Shown here piece by piece: positions 8,133 through 15,117 of a stretch of 15,873 nucleotides of DNA. Within the stretch, counting starts at the first letter, position 1. Each line of letters begins with the position of its first letter. The notes beneath the pieces are model-generated. The model did not search any database and had not been told where the DNA came from. It saw nothing but the letters and a program-made list of their open reading frames with translations. The DNA is taken from assembly GCA_022822245.1 (NCBI GenBank), contig JAJECB010000166.1:1-15873 (forward strand). The letters run 5' to 3'. This stretch comes from Gammaproteobacteria bacterium. GTDB taxonomy: Bacteria; Pseudomonadota; Gammaproteobacteria; HK1. The position numbers were made by a program, and so were the translations under genes.

Positions 8133-8780
8133 ATGCAGGAACGAGCCCACCCGATCCACCACCGGTTCCGCGGCTTTCTGCCAGTGGTGGTGGACGTCGA
8201 GACCGCGGGCTTCAATCCCGAGACCGACGCCCTGCTCGAGATCGCGGTGGTGTTGCTCGACCGGGACGAGGCGGGGCGGTGGAGCCGGCGCGAGACCCTG
8301 TCGTGTCACGTCGAGCCGTTCCCGGGGGCAAACATCGAGGACCGGAACCTCGATCACATCGGCATGGACCGGGCGAGGCTGAAGTCTCCCCTGCGCGCGG
8401 CGAAGACGGAGCGCGAGGCGCTCCGGCACGTCTGCGAGCCGATCCGGGACCAGCTCCGGGAGACCGGCTGTACGCGCGCGGTGCTGGTGGGGCACAACCC
8501 CGCCTTCGACCTCTCGTTCGTGCACGCGGCGGCGCGGCGCGCGAACTACCGGCGCAACCCCTTCCACGCGTTCACCGTGTTCGATACCGCGACCCTCGGG
8601 GGCATCGCGTACGGGCAGACGGTGCTCGCGAAGATGGCCGGGGCGGCGGGGCTCGGGTGGGATGCGGTCGAGGCCCACTCCGCCATCTACGACGCGGAGA
8701 TGACGGCGGAGATCTTCTGCCGCATCGTCAACCGCTGGGACGAGCTCGCGGGCTCGCCACCGCCCGCGCCCCCCGGCTGA
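8133..8780 (+). CDS. rnt: Ribonuclease T
   Basis: A DEDDh 3'-5' exoribonuclease that trims tRNA and other stable RNA 3' ends and takes part in tRNA end turnover. The predicted 215 residues equal the E. coli length. All catalytic residues are visible: D21 and E23 (VVVDVETAGF), D126 (GHNPAFDLSF), H182 and D187 (HSAIYDAEMTAEIF). The reading frame is open far upstream, but similarity to RNase T begins at this ATG, which has GGAG 6 nt before it, so this start was chosen. Two positions said to contact substrate in E. coli (E73 and F77, from memory) appear as R71 and H75. It is divergent from aceE and convergent with the HtrA-like gene. Confidence 0.95.
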   Translation: MQERAHPIHHRFRGFLPVVVDVETAGFNPETDALLEIAVVLLDRDEAGRWSRRETLSCHVEPFPGANIEDRNLDHIGMDRARLKSPLRAAKTEREALRHVCEPIRDQLRETGCTRAVLVGHNPAFDLSFVHAAARRANYRRNPFHAFTVFDTATLGGIAYGQTVLAKMAGAAGLGWDAVEAHSAIYDAEMTAEIFCRIVNRWDELAGSPPPAPPG

Positions 8781-8794
8781 CCGGGACCGCTTTT
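8772..8794 (+). terminator. Weak candidate terminator of rnt
   Basis: CCCGG (8772-8776) and CCGGG (8781-8785) form a 5-bp stem with a CTGA loop that straddles the rnt stop codon. Four T residues follow after 5 nt (8791-8794). The stem is short and the T-run is short and distant, so this is only suggestive. Confidence 0.25.
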
Positions 8795-8816
8795 CGATCT
8801 GGGATGTACCGAACCC

Positions 8817-8844
8817 GAGCTCCCGCGGATCGCCGCGGAGGCTC
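8817..8844. terminator. Hairpin between convergent genes
   Basis: A 12-bp stem with 10 paired positions and an ATCG loop (8829-8832), core CCGCGG/CCGCGG. It lies between the ends of rnt and the HtrA-like gene, 14 nt past the latter's stop. No T-run follows on either strand, so it is not a textbook intrinsic terminator, but its position fits a bidirectional transcript end or an RNA-stabilising structure. Confidence 0.4.
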
Positions 8845-8858
8845 CGCGCCCGCCGGGA

Positions 8859-9824
8859 TCAGTGCACGGAAGGACGCTTCAGGCGCTGGTCGCGGCTCAC
8901 CGACTCGATCACGATCTCGCGCGTCGCGTCGCTCCGATAGATGGTGAGGGGCACGGAGACCCCGGCGTCGCCCAGCCGCCACACCCGGCGGAACATCGTC
9001 GCGAGCCCGGACACGGTCTCGCCGTTCACCTCGATGACGACGTCGCCCGCCTCGACTCCCGCCGTCTCGGCCGGCCCGCCCTTCGTCACCCCGGCGACGA
9101 CGAGGTGCCCGTCGTACTCCGTCGTCATCATGCCGAGCCACGGCCGGCCCGGCTTGTTCTGGCGGCCGTACGTCAGCAGCTCGTCCAGGATGGGCTTCAG
9201 CAGGTCCACGGGCACGACCATGTTCGCGTTGAACGCCTCTTCGTCGCCCCGCACGTGCTGGACGAGGAGGGATCCGATCCCCCGCAGCGTCCCGTCGCGC
9301 CCGATGACCGCCGCCCCGCCCCAGTTGGGATGGGCGGGGGCGGTGAAGATCGCCTCGTCGAGGAGATACTCCCAGTACCCCGCGAACTCGCGCTTGAGGA
9401 CGACCTCCGCGGCCACCGCCTGCGATGCGCCCCCGTGCCCGGCGAAGACGACGAGGTCGCCCCGGGCGAGGGAATCGGAGGACCCGAGGGGGAGCCCCGC
9501 GACCGGAAGCCGCTGGAGGGCCTGCACGAGACCGAACCCCGTCTCCTGGTCGTAGGCGACGACGTAGGCCGGGACGGTGGTGTTCTCGTTGTCGACGAGC
9601 CACACCGACTCGGCCTCCGTGACGAGGTAGCCGATGGTGAGGACGAGCCCGGAGTCGTTGATCGCGACCCCGTGCCCCGCCCGCTCGGTCCCGAGGATCG
9701 ACGCGGTCATCGCGTCCTCCGGGACGTTCGCGCGGAGCGCCACCACCGAGCCCAGCGCCGCGTCGAGGTCGAACGACACCTCTTCCTGGGTCGGGGGCCG
9801 GGGAGGATCGGATTTCAACTGCAT
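8859..9824 (-). CDS. HtrA-like trypsin-fold/PDZ protein lacking the catalytic triad
   Basis: 321 residues with an S1C (HtrA/DegP) layout: trypsin-like domain at about 20-212 and PDZ domain at about 225-310 (PWLGMMTTE, then GGPAETAGVEAGDVVIEVNGE). Aligning by eye to HtrA motifs, the His of TNxHVV is Y66 (LTIGYLV), the Asp of DLAVLK is G96 or F97 (ETGFGLV), and the Ser of GNSGGP is W168 (HPNWGGAA). It is therefore probably not a protease but a binding or scaffold protein. No signal peptide or membrane segment is seen, so it is likely cytoplasmic, unlike periplasmic DegP. The ATG lacks a strong ribosome site, yet no better in-frame start is visible. It follows the oxidoreductase gene by 83 nt on the same strand. 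Related inactive S1C proteins probably exist in other proteobacteria; the function is unknown. Confidence 0.85.
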   Translation of the reverse strand: MQLKSDPPRPPTQEEVSFDLDAALGSVVALRANVPEDAMTASILGTERAGHGVAINDSGLVLTIGYLVTEAESVWLVDNENTTVPAYVVAYDQETGFGLVQALQRLPVAGLPLGSSDSLARGDLVVFAGHGGASQAVAAEVVLKREFAGYWEYLLDEAIFTAPAHPNWGGAAVIGRDGTLRGIGSLLVQHVRGDEEAFNANMVVPVDLLKPILDELLTYGRQNKPGRPWLGMMTTEYDGHLVVAGVTKGGPAETAGVEAGDVVIEVNGETVSGLATMFRRVWRLGDAGVSVPLTIYRSDATREIVIESVSRDQRLKRPSVH

Positions 9825-9837
9825 CGGTCCATTCGGT

Positions 9838-9887
9838 GCCGGCAGGGCGGGCGGGCGATTATAGCGCCGGGCCTTCCTCCTGCCGGC
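9838..9887. repeat. 9-bp inverted repeat around a -10-like box
   Basis: GCCGGCAGG (9838-9846) and CCTGCCGGC (9879-9887) are perfect inverted repeats separated by 32 nt, in the gap upstream of the HtrA-like gene. The TATAAT-like sequence described separately lies almost at the centre. The arrangement could be an operator pair or simply a hairpin in the transcript. Confidence 0.5.
9858..9863 (-). promoter_or_regulatory. Possible -10 box for the HtrA-like gene
   Basis: The minus strand reads TATAAT, a perfect -10 match in an otherwise GC-rich gap, 33 nt upstream of the ATG. No TTGACA-like -35 or extended -10 TG accompanies it. It would give a leader of about 27 nt and make this gene independent of the upstream oxidoreductase. 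Confidence 0.35.
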
Positions 9888-9907
9888 TCGCCTCGCGCGG
9901 GGCGTTC

Positions 9908-10774
9908 CTACTCGTCTCCGCTCTCGCGCACGAACGGAAAGACGCGGGTGAAGTCCTCGTCTCCGTGGTCCGCGCCGTACTCGTCCCAGAGGGCGAACAC
10001 CGCCTCCGCGACCCCCATTCGCACCCCCGCGTCGGCGGCCGCCTCGACGTAGAGCGACACGTCCTTGCACAGCAGGCGGGTCGCGAAGCCGGCGTCGTAC
10101 GTCTCCGTCAGCACCCGGTTCGGGAACTTGTCGGCGGTGGCGGTGTTCATCCCGGACGAGGCGTTCAGCACGTCCAGCATGGTGCCCATGTCGAGACCCT
10201 GCCGGAGTCCGAACGCGACCGCCTCGCTCGTGGCCGCCATCGCGGTGGCCGACAGGTAGTTGTTGAGGACCTTCATGGCCTGTCCCTGCCCCGGCCGCCG
10301 GCCGACGTAGACGAGGTGGCGGCACAGGGGCTCGAGAAGGGAGGTGAGGCGGTTCCAGGCCGCGGAAGAGCCCGCGAACATGATCGCGAGAGTAGCGGCG
10401 CGCGCGCCCGCCACGCCTCCCGAGACCGGCGCGTCGACATACTCGAAACCGTCGTCGACGAGGGCGCGGCCGATGCTCCGCGCGGCCGCGATGCCGATGG
10501 TCGAGGTGTCGACGATGGTGTGGGTGACCGCGTTGGGGCTCTCCCGGATCTCGTCGACGACGCTCCGCACCGCCGCGCCGTCGGGAAGGCTGAGGAGTAT
10601 CGGATCGGCGACCGCCGCGACGTGCACCACGGAGTTGACGCTCGTCGCCCCCTCGGGCGCGCGCTCCGCGGTCCCCGCCGCATCGTGGACGCAGAGCCGA
10701 TGCCCGGCCGCGGCGAGGTTCGCCGCCATGGGCCGGCCCATGTTGCCGAGGCCGATGAATCCTGTCGTCGCCAT
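9908..10774 (-). CDS. NAD(P)-dependent 3-hydroxyisobutyrate dehydrogenase-family oxidoreductase
   Basis: A soluble beta-hydroxyacid dehydrogenase that oxidises a 3-hydroxy acid; the substrate cannot be read from sequence. The 288 residues are the usual length. The Rossmann motif GLGNMG lies at 8-13, and D31 at the end of the second strand favours NAD+ over NADP+. DTST is at 89-92, the substrate-binding DAPVSGG has S118, and the catalytic K168 is followed by N171-N172 (KVLNN). Candidates include 3-hydroxyisobutyrate, tartronate semialdehyde and related substrates. A TTG seven codons upstream (10795) is an alternative start. The ATG is preferred because the fold begins right after it, although GGAGAG lies 12 nt upstream, a long spacer. 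It follows polB by 63 nt and could share its transcript. Confidence 0.9.
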   Translation of the reverse strand: MATTGFIGLGNMGRPMAANLAAAGHRLCVHDAAGTAERAPEGATSVNSVVHVAAVADPILLSLPDGAAVRSVVDEIRESPNAVTHTIVDTSTIGIAAARSIGRALVDDGFEYVDAPVSGGVAGARAATLAIMFAGSSAAWNRLTSLLEPLCRHLVYVGRRPGQGQAMKVLNNYLSATAMAATSEAVAFGLRQGLDMGTMLDVLNASSGMNTATADKFPNRVLTETYDAGFATRLLCKDVSLYVEAAADAGVRMGVAEAVFALWDEYGADHGDEDFTRVFPFVRESGDE

Positions 10775-10837
10775 GACGGTGCAAGACTCTCCCAAGTGGC
10801 AGGGCTTGTCCAGTCCCCCCCGCGACCTGCTCCCGGC

Positions 10838-13288
10838 TCAGAAGAGCTGGGCGGTGGTCAGGGTCTCGAAGCTGGTGCCGAGAAAGTGCAGGATCCCGTC
10901 CGCTGCCGGAGCGAGCTGCCGGTCCCGGTAGTGCTCGTAGTCCGGCTTCGTATCGAGCGCCTCCACGGGAAGGGGCCCGTTCGCGGTCACGACGTAGCTC
11001 ACCCAGGACCCCGGACGCGCCTGCCGCCGGGCCGCCTGGACGTGGGGCGGAACGTTGCGCGTGTACGCGTCGAGGGGCCGACGGAGCCGCTTGCGGTACA
11101 CGAGCTCCGCGTCGAGCTCTCCCGCGAGGAGCGCGTCGCAGGTGGCCCGCACGTAGTCCTCGTAGGGTTCGTCGAGGAATACCTTCCGATAGAGCTCACG
11201 CTGGAACCGCCGGGCGAGCGGCGTCCAGTCCGTTCGCACCGTCTCGAGCCCCTTGAAGACGATCTCCGGCGACGTTCCGCCGCCGTTCCGCACGAGCCCC
11301 GCGTAACGCTTCTTCGTGCCCTTCGCCGCGCCGCGCAAGGTCGGCATGAGGAAGCGCTCGAACAGGCTCTCGAACTCGACCTCGAGACGCGATTCGAGGC
11401 GGTGCTCCTCGGCGAGGGTCGCACGCCACCACCCGTTCAGCCGCTCCGCGAGCGCGGCCGCGACCTCACGCGCCCCGGGGCGGTCTCCGAGCAGCACGAA
11501 GAGCGAGTCGGTGTCCCCGTAGATCACCTCGAAGCCCTCGCTCTCGATGAACGTCTTGCTGCGCCGGATGATCTCGTGCCCGCGCATCGTGATGCTGCTC
11601 GCGAGCCGCGGATCGAAGAAGCGGCACCCGCGGGCGCCGAGCACGCCGTAGAACGAGTTCATGAGGATCTTGACCGCGTGCTGGAACGGCTCGTCCCCGC
11701 TTCGCTTCGCTTCGTCCCGGTGCGCCCAGAGATCCGCGATGAGGTCGGGCAGGATCCCGCCCTCGCGCGCGAAGACCCCTCCGGCGAACCCCGGCACCGG
11801 GTCGCGGCCCGGATCGGCGAGGCCGAGGGGGTCGATGCGGAAGGTGCGGATGATGCTCGGATACAGGCTCTTGAAGTCGAGCAGGGCGACGTTCCGGTAG
11901 AGCCCCGGGCGCGAGTCGAGGACGTGGCCGCCCGGGCTCTCGCCGCCTTCGGCGGGGGCGGCGCCGATGTCGGGCGCGACCCGCCCGCGCCGATGCAGGC
12001 GCGGCAGGTAGAGGTGATCGAAGGCGGCGACGGATCCTCCCGTCCGGCCGAGGGCGAGCCCCGTGATCCGGCTCCGCTCGACCATGAAGTCGATGAGGCG
12101 GGTGCGGTCGAAGATCGCCCGCACGAGGCGGCAGTCCTCGAGGTTGTAGGCGGCGAGGGCGAGCCGGTCGGTCTCGTGTAGCTCGCGGATCGCGTCGACC
12201 CGGTTGCGGTCCGGGTTCCGATCTGGCGCGATGAGCTTGTCGCGCCCGAGGAGACCGCGCGCGACCCCCCCGAGGCTCTCGTCCTCGAATCCCCAGAACG
12301 CGGCGCGGTGTCCCTCGATGCCGTCCAGCACCACCCGCCCCGGGACCCGCGCGGTCGCCACCGCGCCGTCGAGGACGTGCGCCCGCCCGCAGTCCCGGCC
12401 GAGGGCGAACTCGATGCCGTGGAGGCGGCAGCGCGCCTCGAGGAAACGGAGATCGAAGCCGGCGACGTTCCAGCCGATGATGAGGTCCGGGTCGTAGTCC
12501 GCGACCCAGGTGAGGAAGGCGCGCAGGACCGCGGCTTCGTCGGGGAGACGGTGCACCGGCGCCGCGCCGCCTCCGGCCGGGAGACGGAGGAAGGACGGTC
12601 CGGCCGCCGGATCCGCCCCGGGGTCGACGAGGAAGACGGCCTCTACCCGTTCGTGCCCGGCCGATCCTCCTTCTCCCGCCCCCGGTCCCGAATCGTTTCC
12701 GATACCGTCTCCGGCGCCCGAAGCCGGGCCCTTGCCGGGGGCGGCCGTCTCCGGCCCGGTCCGCGTGGCCGCGCCGCTCACCGCGATCGACCAGAGCTGC
12801 TGCCCGCGGTCGTCCCCGTCGAGCCCCGAGGTCTCGATGTCGAGCGACACGGCGTGAAGGCGCGGGCGGAAGTTCCCGGCGCGCACCCGGGGGTCGACGT
12901 ACTCGACGAAGCCCTCGCGGGGCTCCGCCCGCCCGTGGAGCACCATCGGACCGGTGACGAAGCGTTCCATCAGGAACCGGTCGGCGGGCCGCACGTCGGA
13001 CTCGTGGACCTCCGGTTCCGGGCGCTCCCGAAATGCCTCGAGCGCCCGCCGGGAACGGAAATAGAGGGCGTCGACGGGTACCCCGTCGAGGGTCGCGAGG
13101 GCCACCTCGCGGCGCCGCACGTTGGGGGGCGAGGCGCTGGCCCGCGCGACGAAGCAGACCGCCTCCTGGTCGCGGAGCACCACCCGCACCGGGCCGTCCG
13201 GGCCGCTCGCCCACAGCACCAGCTCGAGCCCGCGCGGCGTGTCGCGCGCATCGCGGGTGAGGAGAAAGACTTCCGCCGTCGAATCCAT
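10838..13288 (-). CDS. polB: DNA polymerase II (family B)
   Basis: A repair and translesion DNA polymerase with 3'-5' proofreading. The 816 residues align throughout with E. coli Pol II (783). The proofreading domain starts at D150-I-E152 (SLDIETSG), with later exonuclease blocks IIGWNVAGFDLRF and YNLEDC. Polymerase motif A is DFKSLYPSIIRTF from D471, motif B is KILMNSFYGVLG, and motif C is YGDTDS with D592 and D594. KKRYAGL and FKGLETVRTDWTPLA are also near identical, so both activities should be intact. It differs in a Gly/Ala-rich insertion of about 40 residues (173-212) just after the first exonuclease motif, which accounts for much of the extra length. The ATG at 13288 has GGGAGG only 3 nt upstream. 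No CTGT-N8-ACAG LexA box is seen upstream. Confidence 0.96.
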   Translation of the reverse strand: MDSTAEVFLLTRDARDTPRGLELVLWASGPDGPVRVVLRDQEAVCFVARASASPPNVRRREVALATLDGVPVDALYFRSRRALEAFRERPEPEVHESDVRPADRFLMERFVTGPMVLHGRAEPREGFVEYVDPRVRAGNFRPRLHAVSLDIETSGLDGDDRGQQLWSIAVSGAATRTGPETAAPGKGPASGAGDGIGNDSGPGAGEGGSAGHERVEAVFLVDPGADPAAGPSFLRLPAGGGAAPVHRLPDEAAVLRAFLTWVADYDPDLIIGWNVAGFDLRFLEARCRLHGIEFALGRDCGRAHVLDGAVATARVPGRVVLDGIEGHRAAFWGFEDESLGGVARGLLGRDKLIAPDRNPDRNRVDAIRELHETDRLALAAYNLEDCRLVRAIFDRTRLIDFMVERSRITGLALGRTGGSVAAFDHLYLPRLHRRGRVAPDIGAAPAEGGESPGGHVLDSRPGLYRNVALLDFKSLYPSIIRTFRIDPLGLADPGRDPVPGFAGGVFAREGGILPDLIADLWAHRDEAKRSGDEPFQHAVKILMNSFYGVLGARGCRFFDPRLASSITMRGHEIIRRSKTFIESEGFEVIYGDTDSLFVLLGDRPGAREVAAALAERLNGWWRATLAEEHRLESRLEVEFESLFERFLMPTLRGAAKGTKKRYAGLVRNGGGTSPEIVFKGLETVRTDWTPLARRFQRELYRKVFLDEPYEDYVRATCDALLAGELDAELVYRKRLRRPLDAYTRNVPPHVQAARRQARPGSWVSYVVTANGPLPVEALDTKPDYEHYRDRQLAPAADGILHFLGTSFETLTTAQLF

Positions 13289-13350
13289 CCGCCTCCCGAT
13301 GCCCCGGCCTCGCGGCGGGCGGCGGCGCCCGCCCGCGCCCGAGGCGAAAC

Positions 13351-13356
13351 TATAAT
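13351..13356 (+). promoter_or_regulatory. Possible -10 box in the polB/ThDP-enzyme divergent gap
   Basis: A perfect TATAAT on the plus strand, 42 nt upstream of the ThDP-enzyme ATG, in a short AT-rich island of the 110-nt divergent gap. The opposite strand offers an overlapping TATAGT toward polB (13354-13349), so the island may serve both genes. Neither has a clear -35. Confidence 0.35.
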
Positions 13357-13381
13357 CCGGAACCGGGCGGTCGATGGTTGC

Positions 13382-13390
13382 AAGGGGAGG
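13382..13390 (+). promoter_or_regulatory. Ribosome binding site choosing the ATG at 13399
   Basis: AAGGGGAGG followed by an 8-nt spacer before ATG. This favours 13399 over the in-frame TTG at 13378, which lies upstream of this site. Confidence 0.7.
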
Positions 13391-13398
13391 CGAAGGGC

Positions 13399-15084
13399 AT
13401 GTCGTCACGGACCTGGACGGGACGCGAGATCGTGATGGAGACCCTGGTCGCGGAGGGGGTCGAGTACCTCTTCGGCAACCCGGGGACGACCGAGCTTCCG
13501 CTCATGGACGCCCTCGAGGACTACCCTTCGGTGCGGTACATCCTCGCCCTCCAGGAGGCGATCGCGGTGTCCATGGCGGACGCGTGGGCACAGGCGACGG
13601 GCCGGGTCGGGGTCGCGAACCTGCACGTCGGCCCCGGGCTCGGCAACGGCATGGGCTCGATTTACAACGCCTGGGAGGGGCGGACCCCGCTCGTGGTGAC
13701 CGCTGGCCAGCAGGACACCCGCTTCCGGCTCCGCGAGCCCGTGCTGTGGCACGACCTGGTCGCGATGGCCGCCCCGGTCACCAAGTGGAGCGCGCAGGCG
13801 GAGTCGGCCGGCGAGCTGGCGGAGCTCCTCCACCGGGCGTTCAAGGTCGCGCAGGACCCGCCCACCGGCCCGGTCTTCGTCGCCCTCCCGTTCAACGTGA
13901 TGAACGAGCGGACCTCCCACGGGCCGATCCCCCCGTCCCGGATCTGGCGCCGGGCCGCCCCGGACCCCGACGGGGTGGAGGAGGCGGCGCGTCTCGTGCT
14001 CGCCGCCGAACGGCCGGTCGTCTTCGCCGGGGACCGGGTGGCCCAGAGCGGGGCGGGGGAGGAGCTCATCGCGCTCGCCGAGCGGATCGGCGCCGACGTG
14101 CACGGGGACGTTCTGCCGGTGCAGGTGAACGTTCCCTCCCGCCACCCCTGCGTGCGCGCGCACGGCCTCGGCGACCACGCCCAGGTGCGCGCCGCGGTCG
14201 GCGACGCGGACCTCGTCCTCCTCGTCGGCGGCGAGTTCTTCGAGGAGGTGTGGTACGTCGAGGACGCCCCCTTCCCCGACGGGGCTCCGGTCATCCAGAT
14301 CGACTCCTCGGCCCGCAACCTCGGGCGCAACCACCGACTCGACTGCGGCCTCTTCGCGGACCCGAAGCTCGCCCTCGGCGCCCTCCTCGCCGCCCTCGAG
14401 GCCGGAGCGGACGAGGCGTATCGAAGGGGGGCGGACGCGCGCATGGAGCGGCTCCGGGCCCGCAAGGAGGCGGAGGCCGAGGCGCATCGCGCCCGCGCGG
14501 AGCGTCCCCCGCCCGGGAACCGGCCGATGCAGGCCGCACGGGCCATGCAGGAGCTGGCGAAGGCCGCGCCCGAGGGGGTCGCGGTGGCCCGCGAGGCGAT
14601 CACCGCGGGCCAGGACCTCGTCCGCAGCTTCGACTTCCGCGCCCCCGGCGACGCGATCGGCTCGCGGGGCGGCGGCATCGGGCAGGGGCTCCCGAGCGGG
14701 ATCGGGCTCAAGCTCGCGTTCCCGGAGCGCCCGGTGCTCTGCGTCTCCGGCGACGGCTCGTCGCTCTACACCATCCAGGCCCTGTGGACGGCGGCCCACC
14801 ACCGGATCCCGGTGGTGTTCGTCATCCTCAACAACCGGGTCTACCGCATCCTCAAGTACAACATGAACCGCTTCCGCGCCATCGCCGGCGTCGAGGGGCG
14901 CGGCGGCTCCTACCGCCACCTCGATCTCACCGACCCCGACATCGACTACGTGTCGGTGGCGCGAGGGTTCGGGGTCGGGGGGCGCCGCGTCTCCGCCCCC
15001 GAGGAGGTCGGCCCCGCCGTCGAGGAGGCCTTCGCGAGCGGCGCCCCCCGCCTCATCGAGCTCGTCGTCGACGGCACCGTCTGA
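13399..15084 (+). CDS. Thiamine-diphosphate enzyme, benzoylformate decarboxylase/acetolactate synthase-like
   Basis: A cytosolic ThDP enzyme of 561 residues in the usual three-domain order: Pyr, central, PP. GNPGTTELP (26-34) and ALQEA with the ThDP-activating glutamate E53 mark the Pyr domain. H76 in NLHVGPGLGN matches H70 of Pseudomonas benzoylformate decarboxylase. The PP domain has the Mg/ThDP motif GDGS from G451 and NN at 478-479. Overall similarity is to benzoylformate decarboxylase, but its Ser26 is replaced by T30 and its second active-site histidine (H281) aligns with V284. So the substrate is probably different, and the product could be a decarboxylated aldehyde or a carboligation product. 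No small regulatory subunit (IlvN/IlvH) lies next to it, which argues against a biosynthetic acetolactate synthase. Divergent from polB; the IS lies downstream. Confidence 0.88.
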   Translation: MSSRTWTGREIVMETLVAEGVEYLFGNPGTTELPLMDALEDYPSVRYILALQEAIAVSMADAWAQATGRVGVANLHVGPGLGNGMGSIYNAWEGRTPLVVTAGQQDTRFRLREPVLWHDLVAMAAPVTKWSAQAESAGELAELLHRAFKVAQDPPTGPVFVALPFNVMNERTSHGPIPPSRIWRRAAPDPDGVEEAARLVLAAERPVVFAGDRVAQSGAGEELIALAERIGADVHGDVLPVQVNVPSRHPCVRAHGLGDHAQVRAAVGDADLVLLVGGEFFEEVWYVEDAPFPDGAPVIQIDSSARNLGRNHRLDCGLFADPKLALGALLAALEAGADEAYRRGADARMERLRARKEAEAEAHRARAERPPPGNRPMQAARAMQELAKAAPEGVAVAREAITAGQDLVRSFDFRAPGDAIGSRGGGIGQGLPSGIGLKLAFPERPVLCVSGDGSSLYTIQALWTAAHHRIPVVFVILNNRVYRILKYNMNRFRAIAGVEGRGGSYRHLDLTDPDIDYVSVARGFGVGGRRVSAPEEVGPAVEEAFASGAPRLIELVVDGTV

Positions 15085-15117
15085 CCCGCCCCGCGTGCCG
15101 GCGCGGCGTACCGATTG

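Noticed and set aside
9836..12181. Long plus-strand open frame opposite polB and the oxidoreductase
   Set aside because: It has no recognisable domain and Arg/Gly/Pro-rich shadow composition, and it lies over genes with clear families on the other strand.
15091..15106. CCGCG/CGCGG hairpin after the ThDP gene as a terminator
   Set aside because: The stem is only 5 bp with no T-run; such stems are expected by chance at this GC content.
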